Shown piece by piece: positions 28,065-37,209 of a stretch of 64,000 nucleotides of DNA. Both the position numbers and the translations under genes were made by a program. This stretch comes from GWE2-40-63 sp041664345 (GTDB taxonomy: Bacteria > Bacteroidota > Bacteroidia > Bacteroidales > SZUA-534), in NCBI GenBank assembly GCA_041664345.1, contig JBAYKX010000014.1:38547-102546 (forward strand). Reading direction: 5' to 3'. Every line of letters begins with the position of its first letter. Within the stretch, counting starts at the first letter, position 1. The notes beneath the pieces were generated by a model. The model worked only from the letters and a program-made list of their open reading frames with translations, made no database searches and had not been told where the DNA came from.

Positions 28065-29078
28065 ATGTTAAATAACAAATCAGTATTAATAACAGGTGGA
28101 ACAGGATCATTTGGAAAAAAATTTGTAGAAACAATCCTTTCCCGATTTCCAGATGTTAAAAGAATTGTAATCTACTCGCGTGATGAGTTAAAACAATCAG
28201 AACTTAAGCAGAAGTATCCTGAAAAAGAATATAGACAATTACGCTATTTTATAGGTGATGTAAGAGATAGGGAAAGAATGATACGTGCCTGCGAAGGTAT
28301 TGATGTTATAATTCATGCTGCAGCCATAAAACAAGTAGATACTGCTGAATACAATCCTGAAGAATGTATAAAAACAAATATTAATGGGGCTCAAAATGTG
28401 ATTGACGCGGCTTTAAAATGTGGTGTGAAAGAAGTTGTAGCCTTATCAACCGATAAAGCTTGCGCTCCCATAAATCTTTACGGGGCTACCAAGTTGGTTT
28501 CCGATAAATTATTTACTGCTGCAAATAATATAAAAGGCTCGCGCGACATTCGTTTTAGTGCGGTACGATATGGCAATGTTATGGGTTCACGCGGATCGGT
28601 AATACCCTTTTTTATGAATAAAAGAAAAGAAGGAGTGATTCCAATTACGCACAATGATATGACACGATTTAATATTTCGCTTCAAGCAGGTGTCGATTTG
28701 GTTATGTTTGCCATTGAAAATCATTTGGGTGGAGAGATATTTGTTCCTAAAATTCCGTCGTACAAAATATTAACCTTGGCTGAAGCAATTGCACCCAATT
28801 GCAAGCTTATTGATGTTGGAGTTAGACCGGGCGAAAAATTACATGAAGAGATGATTACCGATACCGATTCATTAAATACCATTGATTTAGGTAAGTATTA
28901 TGCCATTCTTCCTTCAGTTTCATATAGCCATCAAGAGGAGGATTTTATCAAACACCATAATGCAAAAAAAGTACCCTTTGGGTTTAAATATAATTCAGGA
29001 ACCAATTCAGAGTGGGAAACGGTTGAATCATTAAGGAAGCTTATCAAAGAACATGTTGATCCAAATTTTGAAGTTTAG
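28065..29078 (+). CDS. pseB: UDP-N-acetylglucosamine 4,6-dehydratase (inverting)
   Basis: 337 residues from the ATG at 28065, 7 bases after the previous stop. First enzyme of CMP-pseudaminic acid synthesis: it converts UDP-GlcNAc to the 4-keto-6-deoxy-L-arabino sugar nucleotide. NAD-binding GGTGSFGKKF, YSRDELKQSEL, HAAAIKQVDTAEYNP, STDKACAPINLYGATK (catalytic Lys/Tyr region) and the C-terminal RPGEKLHEEMI are all conserved. It is immediately followed by pseC. Confidence 0.96.
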   Translation: MLNNKSVLITGGTGSFGKKFVETILSRFPDVKRIVIYSRDELKQSELKQKYPEKEYRQLRYFIGDVRDRERMIRACEGIDVIIHAAAIKQVDTAEYNPEECIKTNINGAQNVIDAALKCGVKEVVALSTDKACAPINLYGATKLVSDKLFTAANNIKGSRDIRFSAVRYGNVMGSRGSVIPFFMNKRKEGVIPITHNDMTRFNISLQAGVDLVMFAIENHLGGEIFVPKIPSYKILTLAEAIAPNCKLIDVGVRPGEKLHEEMITDTDSLNTIDLGKYYAILPSVSYSHQEEDFIKHHNAKKVPFGFKYNSGTNSEWETVESLRKLIKEHVDPNFEV

Positions 29079-29081
29079 ATT

Positions 29082-30227
29082 ATGAAGCCAATACCATACG
29101 GTCGCCAATTTATTGATAAAACAGATGAAGATGCTGTTATGGCAGCATTGCAATCGGATTTTATGACACAAGGGCCTCGCATTGCTGAATTTGAAAAAGA
29201 ATTTGCAGAATATGTGGGTTCCAACTATGCCGTGGCTGTATCAAATGGTACTGCGGCGTTACACCTTTCCGCAATGGCAATTGATGTGCAACCCGGTGAT
29301 AAAGTAATAACTACCCCAATTACTTTTTCGGCGAGCGCCAATTGTGTTAGATATTGCGGTGGGGAAGTTGTATTTTGCGATATTGATTCGGAAACCTTTA
29401 CCTTAAGTATCGAAAAATTAACGGAAATACTTAAAGCCTCGCCCAAAGGAACCTATAAAGCTATTATTCCTGTTGATTTTGCAGGTTATCCTTGTGATAT
29501 GGAAGCGATATATAAACTTGCCAAGGAATATGAATTTAAAATTATTGAAGATGCTTGTCATGCGCCGGGAGGATATTTTATTGATTCGATAAATGAAAAA
29601 CAAAAATGTGGCTCAGGTAACTTTTCCGATTTGACCGTTTTTTCATTTCATCCGGTAAAACATATTGCCTGTGGAGAAGGCGGAATGATTACCACCAACA
29701 ATGAAAGTCTTTACAAAAAACTATTATTATTAAGAACGCACGGTATTACAAAAGACCCTGACAGCTTAATTGAAAACCACGGGGGTTGGTATTACGAGAT
29801 GCAAGAATTGGGTTATAATTATCGCTTAACTGATATGCAAGCCGCATTAGGCATTTCGCAATTGGCAAAACTTGATTGGAGTGTTGCCAGAAGAATTGAA
29901 ATTGCTGAAAAATACGATGAGGCGTTTAAAGGAACCAAGGTAAAAATTCCCAAAAGGGCTAGTAATATAAAACATGCCTTTCATCTTTATGTAATACAAG
30001 TTGATGATAGACTTGGTTTATACAACCACTTAAAACAGCATCAAATTTTTGCTCAAGTACATTATGTACCCGTTCATACAATGCCCTATTACAAAAAAAT
30101 AAAAACCTATTCATTGCCAATTGCAGAATCATATTATTCGCGATGTTTAAGCATCCCCATGTTTCCAACACTTACTGCGGAGGAGCAAAACTTTGTGATT
30201 GAAAAAGTATTAGAATTTTGTAAATGA
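29082..30227 (+). CDS. pseC: UDP-4-amino-4,6-dideoxy-N-acetyl-beta-L-altrosamine transaminase
   Basis: 381 residues, starting 3 bases after pseB. PLP-dependent DegT/DnrJ-family aminotransferase that aminates C4 of the PseB product. SNGTAALHLSAMA, PITFSASANCVRYCGG, EDACHAPGG and VFSFHPVKHIACGEGGM (Schiff-base lysine in HPVKH) are conserved, as is the C-terminal LGYNYRLTDMQAALG. Second step of the pseudaminic acid pathway. Confidence 0.96.
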   Translation: MKPIPYGRQFIDKTDEDAVMAALQSDFMTQGPRIAEFEKEFAEYVGSNYAVAVSNGTAALHLSAMAIDVQPGDKVITTPITFSASANCVRYCGGEVVFCDIDSETFTLSIEKLTEILKASPKGTYKAIIPVDFAGYPCDMEAIYKLAKEYEFKIIEDACHAPGGYFIDSINEKQKCGSGNFSDLTVFSFHPVKHIACGEGGMITTNNESLYKKLLLLRTHGITKDPDSLIENHGGWYYEMQELGYNYRLTDMQAALGISQLAKLDWSVARRIEIAEKYDEAFKGTKVKIPKRASNIKHAFHLYVIQVDDRLGLYNHLKQHQIFAQVHYVPVHTMPYYKKIKTYSLPIAESYYSRCLSIPMFPTLTAEEQNFVIEKVLEFCK

Positions 30228-30301
30228 AAAATATAATAAGTACCAGTAAATATGAAGATTAAGAGAATTGATATACAAATTAATTAAATAGTTTTTAGAA
30301 T

Positions 30302-30928
30302 ATGGGAGAATTTAAAACACAACAAGAAAATTTCTGGGCTGGAAGTTTTGGGGATGATTATATTAATCGTAATAATAGTCCTGAATTATTAGCTTCGAAT
30401 ATTAATTTTTTTTCGAATGCATTTAAGCATGTTGGACGCCCCAAATCAATTATTGAATTTGGAGCCAATATTGGTATGAATCTGCGGGCTATTAAGTATC
30501 TTTTTCCAAATGTTGTATTAAATGGAATAGAAATAAATAGTACCGCCGCAAGCGAATTGTCAAAACTAATTGGCGATAATAATGTATTTAATGGTTCAAT
30601 TTTAGATTATTCAGCAACGCAAAAGTTCGAAGTAGTATTAATTAAAGGAGTTTTAATCCACATAAATCCAGAAATGCTATCGGTTGTTTATGAAAAATTG
30701 TATCAATCGAGTTCTAAGTTTATTTTTATTGCTGAATATTATAACCCTACACCGGTTACAGTAAATTACAGAGGGCATTCTGATAGGCTTTTTAAAAGGG
30801 ATTTTGCAGGTGAAATGTTAGATTTATATTCGGATTTAGTTTTAGTTGATTATGGTTTTACATATAAAAGGGATATTTCATTCCCTCAGGATGATGTAAC
30901 TTGGTTCTTATTAAGAAAAGAAAATTAA
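30302..30928 (+). CDS. Pseudaminic acid biosynthesis-associated methylase
   Basis: 208 residues. Matches the small class I methyltransferase family regularly found in pse clusters: N-terminal QQENFWAGSFGDDYINRN, SAM-binding IIEFGANIGMNLRAI, LNGIEINSTAASEL, GVLIHINPEML and RLFKRDFAGEMLD. Position between pseC and pseF confirms the association. The methylated atom is not established; the family is defined by genomic context. Confidence 0.88.
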   Translation: MGEFKTQQENFWAGSFGDDYINRNNSPELLASNINFFSNAFKHVGRPKSIIEFGANIGMNLRAIKYLFPNVVLNGIEINSTAASELSKLIGDNNVFNGSILDYSATQKFEVVLIKGVLIHINPEMLSVVYEKLYQSSSKFIFIAEYYNPTPVTVNYRGHSDRLFKRDFAGEMLDLYSDLVLVDYGFTYKRDISFPQDDVTWFLLRKEN

Positions 30929-30980
30929 TCATAGCCAAAGAACAAAATATTTTAATTGAAAAAGCATTAGAATTTTATAA

Positions 30981-31669
30981 ATGAAGAACTTAGCAATTAT
31001 ACCTGCAAGAGGTGGAAGTAAAAGAATACCCCGCAAAAATATAAAACCTTTTTTAGGTAAACCCATAATTGCTTATTCTATTGAAGCAGCTATTAATTCC
31101 AAGCTTTTTGATGAGGTAATGGTTTCAACTGATGATGATGAGATTGCAGAAGTTGCAAAAAAGTACGGTGCTAAAGTGCCTTTTATGCGTAGTGTTAAAA
31201 ATTCGGATGATTATGCAACAACAGCCGATGTTTTGTTTGAAGTACTCGATAATTATAATTTGAAGGAGTTTGATTATGCCTGTTGTATTTATCCAGGTGC
31301 GCCAATGATTACAAAAGTTACCTTAAGTGAAGCCTATGATAAACTTATTAGCCACAATTTTGATTCCGTTTTTCCGATTGTTCAATTTAGCTATCCTATT
31401 CAAAGATCGTTGAAGGTATTTGATGCTAAAGTAAGTATGGTTTACCCAGAATATTTAATAAGCAGGTCACAAGATTTAGAAAAACGTTTTCATGATGCCG
31501 GACAATTTTATTGGTTTTCAATACTAAATTTTTTGAAAATAAAAAGCTATTTACTGAAAACTCAGGTTTCATTGAATTAAACGAATTGGAGGTTCAGGAT
31601 ATTGACTCAGAAACTGATTGGAAACTTGCAGAGTTAAAATATAAATTGCTTGAAGAAAAAAAATATTAA
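30981..31669 (+). pseudogene. pseF: Pseudaminic acid cytidylyltransferase, C-terminus frameshifted
   Basis: It activates pseudaminic acid with CTP. The intact frame from 30981 has the CMP-sugar synthetase start IIPARGGSKRIPRKNIKPF, ATTADVLFEVL, YPGAPMITKVTL and RFHDAGQFYW, but then goes out of frame and stops at 31580. Losing one base near 31515-31519 (TTTTC) accounts for it: the next frame reads NTKFFENKKLFTENSGFIEL and then VQDIDSETDW, the conserved end of the family, with a stop at 31667-31669. Restored length is about 230 residues, normal for PseF. The N-terminal catalytic part is intact, but the missing dimerisation/active-site tail would probably inactivate the truncated form. Real lesion or sequence error. 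Confidence 0.88.
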
Positions 31670-31745
31670 TTTGAAGTGAGCTTACGAATAGCTAAAACCA
31701 ATAATTATCAAAAAAATTAAAATACTTATCAATAATAAAAATCTT

Positions 31746-32492
31746 ATGCAAAAAATTAAGGTACTTTCAGGAGCAAGTGTTAGTGAGCAAAAGTTACGAG
31801 AGGATTTTATAAAACTTTATCTAGAATCACCAATTATAGATGAAGAAAAAATGCAAAATATCGGGTTGTTTATTAATAGGATGAGTTTGTCAAGAATACT
31901 GTTTATGCATGAATTGTATCAGAAAATTATTAATGTGCATGGAATAGTAGTAGAATTTGGTGTTCGATGGGGGCAAAACCTTGCTCTTTTTTCTAATTTT
32001 AGAGGTATTTACGAACCCTATAACTACAATCGTAAAATAGTGGGTTTCGATACTTTTGAAGGTTTTCCTGAAGTTACAAAAGAAGATGGGGAGTATAACT
32101 TGGTTGGTAATTATGGTGTGACTGAAAATTATGAAGCATATTTGAATAAAGTTCTGCAATGTCATGAATTGGATAGTCCAATTTCTCACAAAAAAAAATT
32201 TGAATTAATTAAGGGAGATGCTACTTCTACTTTTGGAAAATATCTTGTAGATCATCCAGAGACAATTGTATCATTCGCATATTTTGATTTTGATATATAC
32301 AAGCCTACAAAGAGTTGTTTAGAATTGCTAATGAACCGTGTTACAAAAGGGTCGGTAATTGCTTTTGATGAACTTAATTGCCCAGAATTTCCAGGTGAAA
32401 CTATAGCCCTAATGGAGGCTGTTGGATTGAAAACATATTCAATAAAAAGAACACCCTTAAACCCCCTAATATCTTATATTGTTATTGATTAG
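31746..32492 (+). CDS. TylF-like SAM-dependent methyltransferase (second copy)
   Basis: 248 residues. Core motifs VVEFGVRWGQNLALF (SAM loop), VGFDTFEGFPEVTKEDG, FAYFDFDIYKPTKSCLELL and SVIAFDELNCPEFPGET place it in the same TylF/class I group as the protein at 27344, but it has a different N-terminal helical region and a long insertion. It lies between pseF and pseG, inside the pathway operon. A sugar or acyl O-methylation role is inferred from family and location. Confidence 0.7.
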   Translation: MQKIKVLSGASVSEQKLREDFIKLYLESPIIDEEKMQNIGLFINRMSLSRILFMHELYQKIINVHGIVVEFGVRWGQNLALFSNFRGIYEPYNYNRKIVGFDTFEGFPEVTKEDGEYNLVGNYGVTENYEAYLNKVLQCHELDSPISHKKKFELIKGDATSTFGKYLVDHPETIVSFAYFDFDIYKPTKSCLELLMNRVTKGSVIAFDELNCPEFPGETIALMEAVGLKTYSIKRTPLNPLISYIVID

Positions 32493-32512
32493 TAAAGTGC
32501 AAAATATGCATC

Positions 32513-33508
32513 ATGAATAAGCGGAGAATAATATTCAGGGCAGATGGAAACTCAGAAATCGGTTTGGGTCATATAATAAGAAGTCTTGCTTTAGCCGATA
32601 TGCTAAAAAAAAACTTTGAATGTGAATTTGCTACGAGATTTTTAACTGATTTTGTAAAAGTAGAAATAAATAAATCCTGCACCAAAATATACCATTTACC
32701 TGAAAGTGAACAAGAACATTACGATTATTTTTTAGAAAAAATAAAGGGTGATGAAATCGTGGTTCTGGACAACTATTTTTTTTCAACAAATTACCAGAAC
32801 AAAATAAAAGAAAAAGGGTGTAAACTTGTTTGTATTGATGATATGCATGACAAACACTATGTTGCTGATTTAGTTATAAATCACTCACCGGGTCTATCTA
32901 AAAAAGAATTTTTATGTAAAAGTAGCACTAAATTATGTTTAGGATTGGATTATGTACTTCTTAGAAGTCCCTTCTTAGAACAAGCAAAAAAAAAATCACA
33001 AATAAAAGAAATTAATACAGCTTTTGTGTGTTTTGGGGGCAGCGATTCTTTAAATTTAACGTGCAAAGTTGTTAAATTCTTAATTCGGTTTATTTGGGTA
33101 GAAGAAATAAATGTACTTATAGGTGATGCGTACAATTACAAAAATGAATTAGATGAATTAATTCGGGACTCACAAATAATTAATTTGTATCAGAATTTAG
33201 ATAGCTTCGGTGTTATTCAATTAATGCAAAAATCAAACTTTGCGGTTGTGCCTGCAAGCACTTTGCTTTTTGAAACACTAGCTGCTAAGCTACCTGCAAT
33301 TACTGGGTATTATGTTGATAATCAGAAACAATTTGAAAAAGATATTTCTGAAATTAACAATGTTGAATCTGTTGGAGATTTTGTTAAAATGAAATATATT
33401 ACCTTTGCAAATCGAGTAAATTCATTAAAAAAGAATTATACTTTTGAAATTGATTGCATTGATGGTAGATCAGGAGAACGGTTATTAAATATTTTTGAAT
33501 CGTTATAA
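32513..33508 (+). CDS. pseG: UDP-2,4-diacetamido-2,4,6-trideoxy-beta-L-altropyranose hydrolase
   Basis: 331 residues. It removes UDP from the diacetylated altrose nucleotide to release the free sugar used by PseI. N-terminal GNSEIGLGHIIRSLALADML contains the glycine-rich loop and catalytic His of PseG; VCIDDMHDKHYVADLVINHSPG, CFGGSDSLNLTCK and PASTLLFETLAAKLP match the GT-B-like fold. Spacing to neighbours is short (20 and 8 bases), so it is within the operon. Confidence 0.93.
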   Translation: MNKRRIIFRADGNSEIGLGHIIRSLALADMLKKNFECEFATRFLTDFVKVEINKSCTKIYHLPESEQEHYDYFLEKIKGDEIVVLDNYFFSTNYQNKIKEKGCKLVCIDDMHDKHYVADLVINHSPGLSKKEFLCKSSTKLCLGLDYVLLRSPFLEQAKKKSQIKEINTAFVCFGGSDSLNLTCKVVKFLIRFIWVEEINVLIGDAYNYKNELDELIRDSQIINLYQNLDSFGVIQLMQKSNFAVVPASTLLFETLAAKLPAITGYYVDNQKQFEKDISEINNVESVGDFVKMKYITFANRVNSLKKNYTFEIDCIDGRSGERLLNIFESL

Positions 33509-33516
33509 AATTAGTA

Positions 33517-34401
33517 ATGGATAATTTAATTAAGGTTAAAAAAAATAGATTTGGTTATTATGAGGTAATTGATAAACCAACTGAAGAAGAATTATCAGAA
33601 TACTATTCTCAGAAATATTATCAAACGGAGAAAGGAAGCTATCAAAAAGAATATTCTGAAGATGAGCAACTATTTTTTAATAACAAGCTTGAGCAAAAAT
33701 ATGCGATAATTAAAGATTTAATCAAAAGTGAAGGTGATAACTCGTTACTAGATGTTGGATGCGGGGAAGGATGGGCTTTAAGTTTTTTTAAATCTAAAAA
33801 CTGGGAGGTTACAGGAATTGATTATAGCGATTATGGTTGCAATCATTTTCATCCAAAATTAATTAATAATTTAATTATTGGGGATATCTATGAAGAACTT
33901 GAAAAATTGGAAAACAGGAATAAAAAGTTTGATTTAATATGGTTAACTAACGTACTGGAACATGTTATTAACCCGGAAATTTTAATTGAATCTTTTAAAA
34001 ACCTTCTGAATAACGATGGTGTATTATTAATTCAAGTACCCAATGACTTTTCACTTGTTCAAACAATCCTTTTAGATAGAAAATGTATTAGTAAACCATT
34101 TTGGATAGCCTTGCCTGACCATTTATCTTACTTTTCAAAAGATGGCCTTGTTAATCTGCTTTCATCAAAGGGGTTTAGTGCTAAACGTATTACTACTGAT
34201 TTTCCTATCGACTTTAATTTGTTTAATCCTGAAACAAATTATGTGGAAAATAAGAAATTGGGCAGAAATGTTCATCTTTCAAGAGTTGCCATTGAGAACA
34301 TGTTCCACGATATTTCAGTTGAAAAAACAAATAAATTGTATGAAACATTGGCTTCTATGGGATTAGGAAGAGAGATAATTGGGTTTTTTAAAAAAAAGTA
34401 A
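33517..34401 (+). CDS. Class I SAM-dependent methyltransferase (Methyltransf_23 type)
   Basis: 294 residues. N-terminal part has YYSQKYYQTEKGSYQKEYSE, typical of methyltransferases in surface-sugar clusters, followed by LLDVGCGEGWALSFFKSKNW, VTGIDYSDYG, LIWLTNVLEHVINPEI and LLIQVPNDFS. Its stop is directly followed by the pseH ATG (no intervening base), implying coupled translation. It is probably another sugar or acyl-group methylase for the product of this cluster; target unknown. Confidence 0.8.
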   Translation: MDNLIKVKKNRFGYYEVIDKPTEEELSEYYSQKYYQTEKGSYQKEYSEDEQLFFNNKLEQKYAIIKDLIKSEGDNSLLDVGCGEGWALSFFKSKNWEVTGIDYSDYGCNHFHPKLINNLIIGDIYEELEKLENRNKKFDLIWLTNVLEHVINPEILIESFKNLLNNDGVLLIQVPNDFSLVQTILLDRKCISKPFWIALPDHLSYFSKDGLVNLLSSKGFSAKRITTDFPIDFNLFNPETNYVENKKLGRNVHLSRVAIENMFHDISVEKTNKLYETLASMGLGREIIGFFKKK

Positions 34402-34941
34402 ATGGAATTACATAAAAATATAACTATTGGTAAATTAAAATTTAAAAATTTTATCAACTTGAATCTGGAAGAAAATATTGAGGTTTTAGGCTGGAGAAAT
34501 GATGATAGAATAAAAAATATGATGTTTACAAAGGATATAATATCATTATCGAGCCATTTAAACTTTATAGATGCTCTTAAAAGCTCTTCGACAAAGCTTT
34601 ATTATATAGTTGAATACGCAGATGCTAAAATAGGAGTTGTAGATTATTATGATATTGAGGTTGATTCTGCATATTGGGGGTTCTACCTTAATCCAAATTT
34701 ACTGAATAGCTCTTTTGGGGTTTTGTTGGAATATTATGTACTTGAAATAGCGTTTGGTTTATTAAAGATTGAAACCCTTTATTGTGAAACGCTGAAAAAA
34801 AACGAGCGAGTTCTTAAAATGCATACCGAATTTGGCTTTATTGTTGACAAGCAAATAGATGACTCTATTCATACAAGAATAAGTAAAGTAGATTGGGAGA
34901 AAAAAAGAGTAGATTTTGAACCACTAATGCGCATGTTCTAA
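34402..34941 (+). CDS. pseH: UDP-4-amino-4,6-dideoxy-N-acetyl-beta-L-altrosamine N-acetyltransferase
   Basis: 179 residues, GNAT fold. It acetylates the C4 amino group made by PseC. LGWRNDDRIKNMMF, YYIVEYADAKIGVVDYYDI, AYWGFYLNPNLL and LYCETLKKNERVLKMHTEFG follow the PseH pattern. Length is normal. It starts directly at the end of the preceding methyltransferase gene and is followed after 11 bases by a VOC protein. Confidence 0.9.
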   Translation: MELHKNITIGKLKFKNFINLNLEENIEVLGWRNDDRIKNMMFTKDIISLSSHLNFIDALKSSSTKLYYIVEYADAKIGVVDYYDIEVDSAYWGFYLNPNLLNSSFGVLLEYYVLEIAFGLLKIETLYCETLKKNERVLKMHTEFGFIVDKQIDDSIHTRISKVDWEKKRVDFEPLMRMF

Positions 34942-34952
34942 AAATAATAATA

Positions 34953-35333
34953 ATGAACTTTCATCACATAGGAATTGTTTGTAAAGACATAGAATTTGCA
35001 ACAAAAGAATATCTTAAAATACATCAAAATTCAAATCTATCAGAAATTGTTTTTGATGAACTTCAAAATGCAAAATTGCGCATGATTACGAATGAAGATG
35101 GTTTACGTGTTGAATTTATTGAAGGCCCATCATTTACAAAAATGTTGATAAAGGGAATCTCATATTATCATATTTGTTATTCAGTTAAGAGTATTAAAGT
35201 TCAAATTGATATGCTCATTAAAAATGGAGCAATTTTAGTATCAGATTCAAAACCTGCTATCTTGTTTAACAACAAAAAAGTAGCGTTTCTTTTTGTTTCT
35301 TATGGTTTAATAGAATTACTTGAGGAAGAATGA
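34953..35333 (+). CDS. VOC (glyoxalase/methylmalonyl-CoA epimerase-like) protein
   Basis: 126 residues. Two betaalphabetabetabeta modules: FHHIGIVCKDIEFATKEYL at the start, with a metal-type His, and YYHICYSVKSIKVQIDMLIK at mid-protein, then a Glu-containing end (GLIELLEEE). This resembles the epimerase branch of the VOC superfamily. Its stop overlaps the start of the FkbH-like gene by four bases (ATGA, 35330-35333), so it probably works on the same acyl intermediate. Reaction not known. Confidence 0.7.
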   Translation: MNFHHIGIVCKDIEFATKEYLKIHQNSNLSEIVFDELQNAKLRMITNEDGLRVEFIEGPSFTKMLIKGISYYHICYSVKSIKVQIDMLIKNGAILVSDSKPAILFNNKKVAFLFVSYGLIELLEEE

Positions 35334-36955
35334 AAATAGCAGTACTAAGTAATGTTAATTTAATGCCAATAAAGTCTTTTCTTAACAAGAAGGGATTTAC
35401 AGATGTTAATTTCTCAGAATATGGTCAATATCATCTCGATCTTATTAGCCATGATTCTGAAATACATAAATTTCCGCCAAAATATCTATGGCTTCATATA
35501 GATGCCGATATTCTGTTAAATTCAGAATTGAATCAATTACCGAGCGTAAACATGATAAATGATGTAGATGATATTTGCATTGCTCTTGAAAACTATTCTA
35601 AACTTCATACTTTAACACAAATAATTGTATCCTCATTTGAATTATCGAACGCTAACTTCATTAATTATTTGGAGTTTAACTCAGAGTATTCTTTCCGAAA
35701 AATTGAAGAGGGTATAAATGCAAGATTATTGGAATTAGCTAAAATTAACTCCAATATTTTTATTATGAATTTTGGAAAAATAGTCCGTCAATTTGGATTT
35801 AATAATTTAACTAATTCTAAATTCTGGTACTTGGGTCGCATAAAATATACCAATCAATGCTTTGAAGAATTTTCAAAAGAAATTAACTATATTATTAGAG
35901 CAATTGAGGGTAAGACAAAAAAAGTATTAATCTTGGATCTAGACAATACTTTGTGGGGAGGAATTATTGGTGAAGATGGGATGAATGGAATAATGCTATC
36001 TGAGGATGGTGAAGGAAAAATATATCGTGATTTTCAACAAAAAATAAAATCGCTAAAACAACTTGGTGTCATACTTGCAATTTGTTCAAAAAATAATATT
36101 GAAGATTCAAATGTTGCTTTCAGTCATCCGATGATGGTACTAAAGAAAAATGATTTTAGTAGTGCTAAAATAAATTGGGAAAGTAAGGCTAAAAATATTA
36201 GTGAAATAGCTGAAGAATTAAGTCTAGGATTAGACTCATTTGTTTTCATTGACGATAATCCCCGTGAACGGGCTATAATAAAACAGAGTTATCCTGAGGT
36301 TGAGGTTCCAGATTTTCCAGTTGATATTACCGATTTAAATAGTTGGTTTACTGAAATTATATATGAATATTTTGGCAAAGTCACACTTTCCGATGAAGAT
36401 AGAACTAAGTCAGAGCAATATGAGAGACTAGCTGCAAGAAGTATTGAAAAAAGTAGCCTTAATTTAGATGAATTTGTAGCAAGTCTTCAGATACGTTTAA
36501 ATGTAGATAATCATCCTGTTAATCATTCAAAAAGATTGTCCCAATTAAGCCAAAAAACAAATCAATTTAATCTTACAACTCGAAGGTATAGTGAAACTGA
36601 AATTCTAGATTTTTTGAAAAGCGAAAAGCATATTGTTTTTGCTTTAGAATATGAGGATAAATTTGGTAAAGAAGGAATTGTAGGCGAGGCTATTGTTGAA
36701 GTTTCAAATAATATTGCAATTATTGATACCTATTTGTTGAGCTGTCGAGTAATTGGGAAAAACGTTGAATACAACTTTTTAAGGGAGATTGGTATATTTA
36801 TTTCTGAAAAATTTCCTGAGATAGAAACAATTAGAGGTTGCTTTATACCTACCTCAAAAAACATTTTAACCAAAGATTTTTACCTTAATGCGGGATTCAT
36901 TGAAGGTGAAATTGAAAATGAATTTTATATTAAAATTAAAGATCTGATTAAATAA
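35330..36955 (+). CDS. FkbH-like HAD-IIIC family protein
   Basis: 541 residues. The N-terminal part (about 1-190) is of the kind found ahead of HAD-IIIC domains in surface-glycan clusters. The HAD core starts at KKVLILDLDNTLWGGIIGED with both catalytic Asp residues, followed by AICSKNN and FIDDNPRERAII. The C-terminal about 180 residues (FVASLQIRLNVDNH to the end) form the FkbH acyltransferase-like domain. Related enzymes load glyceryl from 1,3-bisphosphoglycerate onto an acyl carrier protein. The carrier is encoded 12 bases downstream, which strongly supports the same chemistry here. Confidence 0.85.
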   Translation: MKIAVLSNVNLMPIKSFLNKKGFTDVNFSEYGQYHLDLISHDSEIHKFPPKYLWLHIDADILLNSELNQLPSVNMINDVDDICIALENYSKLHTLTQIIVSSFELSNANFINYLEFNSEYSFRKIEEGINARLLELAKINSNIFIMNFGKIVRQFGFNNLTNSKFWYLGRIKYTNQCFEEFSKEINYIIRAIEGKTKKVLILDLDNTLWGGIIGEDGMNGIMLSEDGEGKIYRDFQQKIKSLKQLGVILAICSKNNIEDSNVAFSHPMMVLKKNDFSSAKINWESKAKNISEIAEELSLGLDSFVFIDDNPRERAIIKQSYPEVEVPDFPVDITDLNSWFTEIIYEYFGKVTLSDEDRTKSEQYERLAARSIEKSSLNLDEFVASLQIRLNVDNHPVNHSKRLSQLSQKTNQFNLTTRRYSETEILDFLKSEKHIVFALEYEDKFGKEGIVGEAIVEVSNNIAIIDTYLLSCRVIGKNVEYNFLREIGIFISEKFPEIETIRGCFIPTSKNILTKDFYLNAGFIEGEIENEFYIKIKDLIK

Positions 36956-36967
36956 ACATACAAAGAA

Positions 36968-37201
36968 ATGGATAGAAATGAATTACTAGTTAAAATACTT
37001 GATATCTGCCTTGATATTTTTGGAGTTGATATTCATGAAAATACAAAAAGAGAGGATATTGATAGTTGGGATTCTTTAGGTCATCTTCGATTAATGATGA
37101 GCATAGAACAGTCATTCGAAGTGAAATTCAGTATGAGCCAAATACCTGAACTTGATTCAATAAAAAAAATAGTTGAATCCATCATATTGTTGAAAAAATA
37201 A
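36968..37201 (+). CDS. Acyl carrier protein
   Basis: 77 residues. Four-helix carrier with the phosphopantetheine site in DSWDSLGHLRLMMSIEQ (Ser of DSLGH). It is not the housekeeping AcpP (no match to the ADSLD motif) but the dedicated type paired with FkbH-like enzymes. It lies between that enzyme and pseI and should carry the acyl group destined for the sugar. Confidence 0.88.
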   Translation: MDRNELLVKILDICLDIFGVDIHENTKREDIDSWDSLGHLRLMMSIEQSFEVKFSMSQIPELDSIKKIVESIILLKK

Positions 37202-37209
37202 TAATTTAA

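Noticed and set aside
31515..31518. Phase-variable homopolymer switch in pseF
   Set aside because: The run is only four T, too short for typical slipped-strand switching; kept as a simple frameshift.
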